DNA of 64,000 nt, taken from Blastobasis lacticolella. Its lineage: Eukaryota; Arthropoda; Insecta; Lepidoptera; Blastobasidae. Each line of letters opens with the position of its first letter. Position 1 is the stretch's first letter. The position numbers and the translations under genes were made by a program. The notes under the pieces were generated by a model, which was not told the origin of the DNA, searched no databases, and saw only the letters and a program-made list of their open reading frames with translations. Below are positions 25,311 through 37,612 of the stretch, in pieces. The DNA lies in contig LR990050.1 of assembly GCA_905147135.1 (NCBI GenBank), positions 13,142,001 to 13,206,000 of the forward strand, in the 5' to 3' direction.

Positions 25311-27079
25311 AAGAAATACCTTCCTAGAATTAAAGTGGGAACGTTCATTCAGCAGCAGTATTAAGTTAACGACCTACTCGTACTACAATTACATTGCTCC
25401 TATAAATAGTTCTTATTATTATGAGCCGCAAACATTCGCTAATTGAATTTTGATCCTAAAAAATCCTTGCAAAACGAATTACTCATGGCATAAAAACCAC
25501 AATGCTCAAAAGGATGGTGTATGAGCTACAATTAACGATAGTGGTCACCATTAAAAGGTCTTACAGTTACAGTAATTACGGGAAATATCATAAACATCTC
25601 AGCGCAAACCTCCGAGGATATGCTGTTTTACAATCCGACCAGAGGACCATTGCCATTCTTGTGAATGACGTTTTCCTGTGACAGCTTTTTTCGTTCACCT
25701 ACTTCATGAGATATGTATCCTTGATTTTAATAAAGGCACAATCTCTATCCTTGTAATAAAAATATCCAGGTAAAACTTACTTATAATGACCGGATTTACC
25801 GGTGTGGCTATCTAGTAGGTACCTACTGCTGCTACAAAGCTTGTATTGTTGTATTCCGGTTGGAAGTATATCAATGATAACGTATTAATATTACAAGCCT
25901 ACAAAGTTTGCATACATGACAAACATCTTACTCCCATATTGAATCTATCAATATAGATACCTATACTCTTTTTGCTCACACAACAATAATTACATAAAAA
26001 TACAGTGTAACGGAAAAAATAATTGAGAGAAATCTCAACAAACGGTAATAATTTCGTGCTATCCAAGTATTTCAGTTCGGAACGATCTCATAATGTAACA
26101 CTGAGACCAAAGACCGAGCATACGGATAAGTAGGTATGCACTTTACAAATTAACTAATATTAGATTGGCACTATATCGCTATAAAATACGAAATAAAAAA
26201 TAAGGCAAGGCGCGTAAACAATTATTGTAATAAAACGATTGTCATTACTAAAACAATGCAACAGGTACCCCGAGTTCGCGTGTCGCAGTGTCGGGCGACG
26301 CGGGTGTCCGCGGGTGGAGGGGCGGGGGGTAACAATAATCGTGAATGAATTGTAATGGCGCATGGCGGGCCGTTTAATTGATGCGGCGAGCCGCCGGACC
26401 TGTCTCCGGCGCGTTGCTGCGGCAGTGATGGGCAACGGGTATCGATAAAGGACCGCATAAAGAATAATTAATATTCTTGTGGATCGGTTGAGCCTATACA
26501 AATATACACGATATCGGCTCGATATTTTTTGAGATTTTATTTAATGGGCCTTTTTTTAAGGAACGTGATCAGACTGTCTATCTGATTTTCTCTGAATCCA
26601 GTCAGAATAAGTGTAAAAAAGCCCTAAAGTGGCCTATGTGCTTCCCGGATTAAATTTAAATATCCAATCCAGTATTATTCTCAGTGTTGGGGTCCGTAGT
26701 GATTACAGAAAACCACACATGTTCATATCTATGTTAAAGTATACATAAATAAATATTTCTACCTACTCATTATAAAATCCGTTGGGCGATGTATGTAGTT
26801 GATATGTTGTAAATTTTCCATGTGGTCAAATTTCCAAGTGAACAAACTACAAATAACTCTTAAATAAAAACGACATAGATACATTGCAGCAAACCAGCAC
26901 TCTTGACCGCAGTAAATTGCACTATATCACGAATGGAATTTTAAATTTTATCGTAGCTTTATGCGCTAATTTGTTTTTATCGCGCAGAGCGAGACTCCTG
27001 TTTAACAAAGGACTAGCCTACCATAAACATACCTAGCATAAAGTATACATTTGAATTAGCTTGATTAAATTACAAAAAT
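25311..27079. other. Intergenic; GC-rich conserved-looking patch 26270-26480
   Basis: The patch has GTGTCGGGCGACGCGGGTGT, GTTTAATTGATGCGGCGAGC, a hairpin (CGCCGGA...TCCGGCG) and the imperfect palindrome AAGAATAATTAATATTCTT (about 26459-26478). With no ORF or repeat match it is a candidate enhancer or promoter. The rest is plain AT-rich DNA. Confidence 0.4.
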
Positions 27080-28490
27080 GTCAAACTTCAATAATTTATA
27101 CCGAAAACATTTCTGTCGATAAAACATTCGGCACATCACTAGTGGTATCGCGTGCACGTCCATTCATCGGAGCCCGTCTCTGCAGTTGCATGGAAGCTAA
27201 TGGCTCACTGAATTTTCATACACTTCCAAACTTACCGCGTTTAAAATGTGTACGTAAGATAATTCGCCTTGCGTCCCACAAAATACATACGAGTACCGGT
27301 ATGACTTGAACATATTTATCACCATCGTAAAATGAGTTGTGGTCTCAATGAGTCGTTCACTTATGAATGGGCTTTGACCATTTCGCACGAGTTGAACTCC
27401 ATTGACACGGCAGCATCCTTGACACCCAATCGGAAGTCGGGTGAGTTGACGACGCAATACCCTGCATAATACCGTACGAAGACAATTGCATCATCACCGT
27501 TCGCCGAGTCATCGGCCGACCACTTACCGAACGGATGTTGTTAACCGGGTCTTGATTAGCCGAGACGATGTTAAACGGCAGCACGGACAAGTTCAAACAA
27601 TTAACTGTATAGAAGTGTCCGACTCTAATGAATGATGCAGACTTGCTCCATTTCATTATACAAACACCGTGACAAGACGCGGCTTACAAATTGAGATTAA
27701 TTCACGACTAGGCACTGACCATTGCTCTGTACGGGTAGTGCACAGGGTTCAGTTCAAGCTAATCTGGGCCTTCTGGATTTGAAATAAGCGTTTCAGTATC
27801 TAGGAGGTGGTTCACAAATGCATCTGTTAATAGTATCTGTTGCGTAACGAAGCCGGTTAACCTTTAGGGATTCAATGTCCTGCAGCTATTTATAACGTTG
27901 CTCTGGAGTGCTCTTAGTTTTTGGAATTCTTTGTTGACTGCCATCGTCGAATGTAACCTTCTCTTTGTGAAGACACGTTTTGTCGAATTCTCGCACAAAA
28001 GACACTGTTAAATACCCAAAATCTTCCGCCGTATAGATTTTGGAAGTGCGTAAACATTGCGTAAGATATTATCTCATTATATTCGGTCGCCGACAGCGAG
28101 AGGTCGTTGCCATTTTATAATTTGCCCGTACATTGTTGCCAGAATTTCTAAAACGCTTTGTGAGGTTTTTTCTGGATCTGTGACTACAGAACAAAGTATT
28201 TTAGCCTTTACTACAATGTTTGTTTTAATCATTGCGTTGACATTGCCGCAAGCAATGGTTTTGCACAAATATATTGAAAGATGCTATGTTAGTTTCTTTA
28301 AACAAAAAAACGGAGAAGCAGCCAAAAATTGTGCTCTTTTTTGATACCATTTCCGTTTTCGTAATATCAGTCCTTAGAGTAATTACTTTCCAACACGTCT
28401 CCCGAAATTGTAAGTGGCACTGTGTACTCAATTTGCTCTCCAAATTATTGACCAAAGTTATTTTGACCGGCAAAAATTATCGGCTCTGAA
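27080..28490 (-). pseudogene. Possible decayed protein-coding remnant, origin unknown
   Basis: Several stretches of the minus strand read like ordinary protein but in different frames, separated by stops and shifts: about 28268-28077 (63 codons), 28056-27886 (about 55 codons, including FVREFDKT and FDDGSQQRIP), 27848-27705, 27534-27363 (57 codons, including NGDDAIVFVRYY) and 27338-27100 (one internal stop). Residue mix is balanced, unlike translations of neighbouring AT-rich DNA. I do not recognise the family. A dead transposon, an old viral insertion or a lost host gene are all possible. Other frames here are also fairly open, so chance is not excluded. It lies in a 10-kb interval with no other recognisable repeat. 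Confidence 0.3.
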
Positions 28491-31400
28491 ATCATTAAGA
28501 AATTGGATGTTTGCCTGGTTTCAAAAATAATGGTTAAGAAAGTATTCTCATAAATAATAACTCCAATAACATTTATGGAATCAAAATCATTTACAAAAAT
28601 CTGTATCAATCAATCAAGGCCCTACAAATCTTGTGCTCATAAAGGTGAATTTTATGAGGGTTAAGGGGGCGACATTATCGTACGATAAAAGGTCATGGTC
28701 AGCTTTTTCGGTCAATGGTGTTATAGATTATGTGGCGTCGGTGATAACTGTACAGCTATCTCTAGTCGTTGTAGTGATTACATACTTGAGTGCTTACGAG
28801 TCTGTGGAGTTAAGCTTTTGTACGTATATATAAAAAAGGTTTATATGTGTTCCCTCCCGTGCTCCATAAGCACTCGTGCCGTCAAGCCGGTGTAGAATCG
28901 ATTCCGTACTGATTGCTTTTAAATCGATATCGTCGCCCACGCATTAGTCAATATTGATATTAGATACCAGCGTTACAGAGGAAGTGTTACTTACTCAGAA
29001 ATTTGTTGTGATAACACTTACATACCTACGATTAAGGATTATTTCGATGTAAGAATACGGATTCCTTACTTGCTGTAGCCTGTAATGCACATAACAATTT
29101 GTTACTTTTTACATTGCACTTACCTACTTGCATTTTGTTTTAATCGAACAGTGACTGCATTATTTATTTCTGGCACTGTTTCTCAGCACGACCACGATTG
29201 TAAATCAAAAAGTGCAACAAATTCAATATTAAACATTTATAGAATTTGATTGTTCGCAATGTGCGCCAATCGAAACACCTCGAAAGGCAGACGAAAATAA
29301 ATGTCACGATTTTCCATGGCATTTGTAATTTAAACTCTCGATTGTGGCTCATCTAAAATTGTAAGTTTAGTACGTCTATTCTTCGCGAACTGCTAGTTTC
29401 GCCATTGAAGAAGAATTAAATGAAACAAACAGAGAAGACGCTTTTAACTTTCCATCTGCTAACTTTTGATGGATATCCGATTCTAATATGTCCTCAAAGC
29501 AGGGAAGCAATTTGCCAATTGAAAGAAAGAAAGAAAAGAAATAGTGTTTATTCTGCACTACACTTAAGTACAACAAAATATATTTATAGCTTATCTAATA
29601 GAAGTACCACTGAAATTTTAAAAGAATAGAGTCGTTCATGTCTAAGAAATGCGCCAAATTGCGCTATAACAAACACCGCATAATTACTTAGATACTTCTT
29701 CTTCCTAGTCGTAGCATACTTGGCAGAGTGGTCGTGGTTGTTGTGGGTTGGAGGCGCGCTTCACCAGTCGCCCAGTCGCCGCCATTCTTACCTCATGGCT
29801 GCTTTTCATGTGACTCGTGAAGGGGCCCATCAAAAGCGTTTCTCACGTCCGTCCACCGTGTTGGAGATCTGTCGTGAGCCCGAGTGCCTTCCACACTGCC
29901 TTGCACAACTAGCCTCTCTATGCTGCTTCTGGTGCACAAATGCTAACAAATTATATTATTATTCCATATCCTTTAGGCCGGCCGTCAACATTTCTTATAA
30001 GAAAGCCTGTACCATCATCACAGTGACCGATTCATCGCCTGAATCATTTCAATATTTGGCAATATAAAGCACAGTCGCAGTTTTATGGTACACTAATCCA
30101 AACTGGTTGGAAGAATATACGAGTATTGCAATAGTACATTCCTGTTCATCACTTGCAGTAATTAAACTGGGTGTAATCTGCATCTGTGGTCCGACAGTTT
30201 GTTAACGCCGGCAGACTTATCGCCGCATCCAGCCAAAAGTAATTGTTTCTTGCCAAAATGGCAAATTGGGGTATAATTGTTACACATTTTTGTGAAAGTG
30301 GCGATCTTTTAATTAGGCGAGATTCACTTTCTGGAAGACAAAACGTTGATGGGAAAACAATCCTCCTTAGGAGATTATCCAATCTTGTGCTGCTTTTTTG
30401 TTCTCAATTTTATGTAGGTACCTAAATTGTTTTAATGTAAGTTTTTGCTGAGTGAAACAGTTTCGATTTTTTATAAAAGTTTTTGTCAAATTTTCATAAA
30501 ATTTTTGACCAAAGTTTCAACTTAAATTTTGTAAAGCTTTCAATAAAAGTTTTCACTTCAAAATTTTGATTTATTTACACATATCGATTTTGTTTTGTGC
30601 CTACTAATTTAGAGAAGGATGCCACAGACCGACCAGCTACCCCAAAATCCACCACAATCTGAAATGTCACCTGAAACCTTTTACTGGCACGTGCATTCAC
30701 ATTTCTTTGAATAAACATAATAACGAATGACTCGGTAACAGCAAGATTCTATTATTACAAGTGCTCCACTTGTCACGCGACAAAACCTATTCATTCACAA
30801 TTTACACCCTTTACATCGACTTTGAAATATAAATCTTATTCTCAATAGCATAAAGATCAATTTTCTTCCCTGTATGTTTCTTTAAATTTTTATAATAATG
30901 ACACGCGGAGCGGTATCAAAGCAAACATAACGCCTTCGCAACTACTCCCCTGGGTGAAGAAACAATAATTGACAATAAATGGCCAACTCGACACCACAAT
31001 GGTCAGTGGAGATAATAGGAAGAATTACACGGAAATTTCGAGGCGTGATCCTTTGTTGGGCTCTTCAACTAGATAACAATTTGCACGTCGAGTGTGTACG
31101 TCATTGTGTTAGGACATTGTAAATAAACATTACAATGCTACCAGATGTGTGAAGAGTCTGGCGCGCGCTGTGATGGGCGGCGCAAGCCTTTGACGTCGCT
31201 CAAGGGTGGACAAAGATTCATAGCCAGCTGATTCTACTAAGGACTTTTTAATGGCACGGCCTGGCGCTTAGACTTTCTTAGAGTCATCAATCAGAAGGCT
31301 AGGTTGTGGATTTGTTGAGTAAAATAAAGTGAAAATGGAAAATCATTTATTATATTTTCGTAACTGAGAATACCTACCGCTGAAATTAGGATGTTTTTGG

Positions 31401-34400
31401 TAAGAATATTTGGTAAAAATTTCATAAAAATTTATAAACTGTACTTTCAAAGTAACCGAAAGATCGACCTATATTACGCAATTTTGACAATACACTGCAT
31501 AACAAATTGTTTCCGGTTGCATCTTTGCATTGTGTTCGACCAGAGGAAGTAACGCTACAATAAGGCTCGTAAACCCATCATACTGTTATAAAATATTTAT
31601 GGTACGCGCTTATAAAAACACCGCATTAAAAAGTATAAATTGCTATAACGATCTTTTACAATCATGATTTACACGGTGGAGATTCTCGGTAGCACTCGAA
31701 TATTGGCAATTGTATTAAATTGTTGTATGAGGAAGCCTCCAGCATAATAGTGGGCAATTTGATGCAACGCATTGTTGTTAACTTACATAATATCTGTCGG
31801 TCATGCCCTAACAGCGGTTATAAAAACAAAAACAATAAAGTCTTAATAAAAACACGCATAAATTATTTGGATGAAGACGCGCTTCCTCATTAACCGGGCT
31901 CCAATCATCGTCGGATTGTTGCTTGTTGTTATTAATTTATAGAAAGTCATCGTGGGGCCATTAGGCGAGATAACCATATTGATCGAGCGGCTGATACTCC
32001 GACTATGTCGGAGACGGCTTCTATGCGTGCGCTGCTTTATATGTGATTGCCCTAATGACCACGTGCCGCTTGTTAGTGGCGATCAGTGGCCATTATCACC
32101 GCTGCCATTGATTCCGGCTCACAGTCGCCGATGCTCGTTAGATTTATGACTTTCACAGCTTCTAATGGTGCAATTATGACCACAATTGAGTTCGTCGCTA
32201 CTTAACTAGGCTTGTAATTAGCAAGCAAAAAAGATTCGAGATCATAAATAGCTTTGGGAAAAAATACATCTTCGTCTTCACATCGTTCGGCTTGACTGGC
32301 TTACCTCCAAAGCAATCAGACTTTAAAATTCAATAATAGCCACTCGTAATGAGAATCTTAAATTGGAAGTCGCATGTTAAAGCTGCGATAATCATCGTCC
32401 CGACTATCTCTGTTTTATCGTCGAAATCTTCATTATCTGTTAACAAGATCTTAAGAAATTAATTCTCTAACACCTCATTAGTGTCGAGTGAAACTTCAAA
32501 TTACCTAAGAAATGCAAATTCGATAGAGTTGTGAGCGAGCATTTTGATCGGGACCGTTTCATTTTCCTAATCAACATCTATTATGCCTTGTTTTATGGAA
32601 GCCCCAATAGTTTCTGGAGAAAATAAATTGTGGTCGGCATCTATTAGTCTGACCGCTCTCTGTCAGTGGGATAGACGTCGTATATTTCGGTTGTTCCCTT
32701 GGCCGGTACACTTTTTATCCGGGCACAAACGTCTTAATTAAGGGTCAGACGTTTCACCGTATAAAATATTGCATCGTCGCTGTAGAACTTTCGGTGTAAA
32801 ATACTCTTTCCCTAATTGAAAGTTACAGCCGTAATATACGTCTCGTATAATAAACTGTTAATGTTTAACAGTTTTGTTCAATATACAGAAACTCCGTGTA
32901 GTGAAATTAAAATAGACTGAAGTCTTCGACTGCAAGATATCAGATGCCATTTCGCACATCGTGATGTGATTGCTTATAATTGGAATAATAACAAACGAGA
33001 CCATTAACAAATCAACGACAAGGTTCCAATTAAAGCGGCCAATGATGATTATGGTGTCGTCGGCGATGGCGATTCGCGCTCACTCAATGTGTATCTCGAA
33101 ATGAGATCTTGCACTTGGCAGCACTCCGTTACACGCATTCGCACGCACAGCACGTGGCTGAAAGCCGTTGCTGTTCATTAAATTCACAACATTGTCGAGT
33201 TATTGCCTACTGGCGAAAAAACGACCACAACACTTCTGACGGGGTATTATAGGGTAGGCAGGTTGAGATTATGACGTTGATTCGTGCCTAGGTTCTTGTT
33301 TAGTTTACAGCAATTACTTTTTAACAACATTCATTAGTGAGTTCATTTTAAACCAAGTGTAAAGGTTTCCAAGTTTATAAGAAAGACAATAGGTATTCGA
33401 TGGATTTGAATAAATGAGATGTTATTATGATCTTACTTCATTTATTTAACTATTTATTGCAGACAATAAGGAAATTATTAATGCAGAAATAACATAGATA
33501 TAAATGACACAGCAGGCACAATTTATTTCAAAAATAATTTTCTTACAGCAGGCCAACACAGAAGAAATCTTTATTGTCGTAATAGGCTAATATGTATTTT
33601 AAACGAAGAATACTTAAAATTTTAACTAAGTAAAAAATATAATTAACGTAGGTGATTTGGTTGCAAAAATCACCAATGCAACGATTGCGCTAAAAATTGA
33701 ACATATAGAAGCTACTAACAATTTTATAGATGAAAACATCAGGTAAGATTCATCCTGTAGGCGTAATTCTCGACATTACTATTCAAAACAGTCCTTCGGG
33801 TTTCGCTCCATATAATAGACTTAATGACCTTTAATAGGGCTAATGGTTTGATTGACGTCGTAAAATCTGAATGTTGGTGCCGCTGACCGGCGCAGGAGTG
33901 CCTTACACGCGGTAACGGTCAGAAATGTTGGTCTTGGCGAGAGAAATTAATTGAATTAACTTAATAGCCCCCTAATAGTGGGTATCGAGATGGATTGTTG
34001 TGTAACGGTGGATTCTTATAGGTATCATGCTCGTATTAGTGCATCCGAGGTTGAAAGAGTGGACGCTCGATGGTATAGCTGCATTATTTCAATCGCTGTA
34101 TGTCTGGCAATTACTTATAGGCTATTTCTATCGCTGTTGTATGACCATGGCAAATTGCTTATAGGTCAAAAATTGCATAGTCTGCGTAACTTGTGTCAGA
34201 GTAGCTATCTAATGCATAATTAACCGTTTTTTTATCAAGGTATGTTACCGCGTTTTTTTAACGTGCTTTGCCCGACGACTTTGAGTCATTCCCAGGATAA
34301 CTAACAGGAGTAGGAAAGACAGTGATTCCGACTTCCTCCCTCAAAAAAGCGGAAAACCAAATAAGCAAAATAGGCAAGTTAATGCTTGCACTGTAGTAAA

Positions 34401-35042
34401 CTAATAAAATAGGACACCTAGAGACTTTTAATGTCCCTGAGGAAAAATATATGAGACAACTCATTTGAATTGAAACGTTAAAGGATGAAATGATTATAAA
34501 CGGGAATTTATATCAATATTAACTCATGGTTTGTAATCACTAAAGCTATGGTAGGAAATTTTTAATTCAAAATTAAGTACTAAAACTACGTTTTATAGCT
34601 TTGAAGTTGTAAATTAAAATTATAAATGGTCAAGTCCGCCCATTTTTCGCAGTAAATCGCTCCTCGTACAGTTTTTTAGTTTATAGTCCTTGGTTATGGA
34701 TTTGGTTTTTTGGGCGGCATATCAAAGGTGGCACCTGTACCCCCTTGCTGTTAAACAAATAAGGTATAAAAAAGTAGCGTTTAACCGCGACCATCAATAT
34801 TAATAACGCCATTATGGACCGTTATGTGGGCTACGAGGGTGACTCTACGTTGGGAAAATGTCTAAAACGTAGAGTTTCTAAAATCGACTTATTAATTAAG
34901 CTGAGAAGAGACCACTACTAACATTAGTTACGACCGCAGATGACTATACTTCTGCTAGTGCAATGCAGTAACTCACAAAAATATTGTGTCAAAGCAAAAA
35001 TCTCCATCAAATAACGGAAGGTGTTAAAATTATATGAATCAT
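28491..35042. other. Repeat-poor intergenic DNA, candidate regulatory landscape
   Basis: No SINE, LINE or MITE that I recognise in 6.5 kb. Stretches at 31900-33260 and 33760-34210 have balanced composition, many homeodomain-type ATTA cores and E-boxes (for example CACGTG near 32060 and 33152; CAGCTG near 31227), as expected of developmental enhancers. AT-rich low-complexity sequence lies at 30440-30600. No gene seen. Confidence 0.4.
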
Positions 35043-35490
35043 ATGGAGCGTTGGTGGTCGAGCAATTAATGTATCCGACTCGTAAGCGAAAGGTACCGGG
35101 TTCAAATCCCGCTGCGGCCATGTATTGATTGATGAATCTGCTCAGATATATAAGTACCCTTCCATGTACATTTATATTTGAAGCCTTTATAATGCTCACA
35201 TATTAATAAACTCGACTGTACCAATGACTCTTTTCTGAGTTATGAGTTGAAACTAATAGATGCTCTGACGGTAAAGGAAAACATCGTGATACAACCTGCA
35301 CGTATGTGTAACTATGATTAAATCTGGTCAGGTTCCCCTGGTAGCAGTGGAACGGACCACGTCACGTCACGGAGTCATGTCACTTAGGTCAGATGGCAGT
35401 CGCTCCACTGTAATTACCTGATCTGCCAAATTCTGGATCACGGTCAGGGCGGACCCCGGCCCGCGTGAGCGAGAACACAACCGGGACTGT
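35043..35490 (+). mobile_element. SINE-A copy, near full length, with tRNA-like head
   Basis: The head (about 35045-35122) folds like a tRNA, with CCGGGTTCAAATCCCG as T-arm/B-box and the anticodon-loop sequence CTCGTAA, as in a Thr(CGT)-like tRNA. The body follows (CTTTTCTGAGTTATGA, AATCTGGTCAGGTTCCCCTG, CAGTCGCTCCACTG) and stops near GAACACAACCGGGACT without the GAT tail. There is a local duplication around the GGACCACGTCACGTCACGGA stretch. Confidence 0.85.
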
Positions 35491-37392
35491 CTGCATTTAT
35501 ATATAACTTTTGCATTTGCTTTGACATAAGGCCGTTAACCATGTAGTGTCGAGCGGGAATGTTTCTTGTGTATTGATTTATCTTCTTAAATCTATCATTA
35601 CAGGTTATAACCAAATGCAACAGACAAGTAATAAATTAAAATAATAACATTACCAACTCCTTCTATGACTTCTAAGAAAATTAAGATAAAATTAAAAGCC
35701 TATTCATTTCAAAGACTTATTGTGTTTTTATTCATATGTTTCGCGTACTGGACTATAATATCTTCTATTTAAATGTATCATTAAAATCAGAGCAGCCACG
35801 TCATAAATTTAAAAAATACATTTGCGATTCAGTCCCGTACCAAGACGCAATATAGTCACCCTACAAGCATAACAGTTCCAGCGGCAATTTTGACAGGGTA
35901 TCTCGCCAAATTCTATTTCGTACGGCAAGGTGCCGCAGGCGCATCCCACAGAATTAATCAATACGCCCACTTTTGGGACCCTGTTTGTTTTTAATCGACA
36001 TATCTACCCAACCTCCCTTTATTCCTGTCCGCTGATTAAGATTTTATTCATAGGTTACTCTTGTTTTTTGCGGATACCTCTTAACACCAAATGTCTTTTT
36101 TTGTATCGAATCGATATTTTAAGATAAGTGATTCTGCCATTTTTAATCGGCGAGTAAACATTGATGCTTTGTTAAATTGGAAATCAATTTTGTCTGTTTA
36201 TTTATAGATTCTTAAAAAGGCAAGTTTGTATAAATAGTTTTTTATTAAATTTTTGTTTAGAATAGTTTAGATGGTCAGACAAGAGATGAAACAAAATTAT
36301 ACTGAAGACGAAAATCGTTCAAGTAAACAGATCAAAATAGTAATTTGGCACGATAATTGATGAACGGTAGCCCATTAAAATGTGGTCGTGGCTATAAACA
36401 ACGCAAAACATGGCGTTATGCGACAGCTGTCCCTGACCACAAGGACAAAAACAGTTCAGATACGATCAGTTCGAATTACGTTCTACGGGCAAGGAAAAAA
36501 TTCCCGAAAAAATGTCGTCCCTCCAGAGTAGGTAAACACCGGAACATCATTTACTTATGTTTTTACTGAATCGCCATCGATGTTTGCACTAAAGCTATGC
36601 AAATACGAGAGTAGTCAGCCGAGCGAGAAGAACACATGATAACGTGTTTTCTTTATATGAAAAGCTTAAGTCGGTACCTTTGAGTAAAACCGACATGGAC
36701 GCTGGTCACTCCGTGTGACACATTTTAAAAGACATAAATAAAATTATCTTTGCAAGCGCGATTTTAATTGGAGGCCTTTAATGTCCGAATGTTGCCAATT
36801 TCAACGGTTTTCGTCATAGACCATACGAAAATGTTCGCCTCGCACTTAGCCCGCGGTATAATACGATTCTAATTCAGCCACCGCATTTCGCGAACAAAGA
36901 GCGTTTCTCTACGGCTTTTAAACTTCAATGGGACGGTATTTAGATGATATTTTTTCCGATATATACGCGCACTGTTCTCTTATTTGCCTTTTGTCGACTT
37001 GTGGGCGCGACAATACCACAAACATACCCTGCTGAGCGACCGCATCACTTTTTTTGCCGGAATTTCGTATTTTATTTCGTTTATTGACGCACTGTATGCA
37101 GAAAAAGTTTCCCAAGGAGCAAGGTACGATGAAAAAATGTAATAGAAGATGCATCGTGATATATCATCGCATAGGTAGAACCTTTTATTCTGATGCGGCT
37201 TTGTGGTCGATTCTATCGGACTGGACAAACCGCTGATCTCTAATGGTCACCATATAAAATCTTCGGAATTCAACGAAAATATATGGGCAATATTTGTCAA
37301 AATCTCAGATCGTTGTTCATAAGTAGGTTCATTGTATTCTATCTTTATGAAATATTATTGTTAATTGCTAATATTACTTCACTAAGTACATT
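35491..37392. other. Intergenic, nothing certain
   Basis: Balanced composition at 36720-36910 suggests a possible conserved non-coding element. Otherwise AT-rich. Confidence 0.4.
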
Positions 37393-37612
37393 GGAGCGTC
37401 GGTAGCTTAATGGTTAAGAGATCCGACTCTCAAGAGAGAGGAACCGGGTGATATTTTTCTGAGTTATGAATGTCGAATGATACTTTTACTATTAAACATT
37501 CAGGCATCTGAATGTGCAGTATTAGTAACCATGATCCAATCTGACTAGGTTCCCCTATTAACAGGGTCACGGAGGTCAGACGGTAGTCGCTACACTGTAC
37601 TGTAAGTGTACA
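37393..37612 (+). mobile_element. SINE-A copy, internally deleted
   Basis: Head GGAGCGTCGGTAGCTTAATGG and CCGACTCTCAAGAG are present, but the sequence jumps from GAACCGGGTG straight to TTTTTCTGAGTTATGAATG, so half of the B box and the CATGT junction are gone. The body continues to GTAGTCGCTACACTG and is then cut off. Confidence 0.75.

Noticed and set aside
29164..29352. Minus-strand frame with FDWRTLRTIKF as a mariner transposase remnant
   Set aside because: No D,D34D-type catalytic context or neighbouring transposase motifs could be found, and no terminal inverted repeats flank it.
35045..35122. tRNA-Thr-like sequences (also 44425-44500 and 45011-45083) as tRNA genes
   Set aside because: Stem pairing is broken and all copies continue into the same SINE body, so they are retroposon heads.
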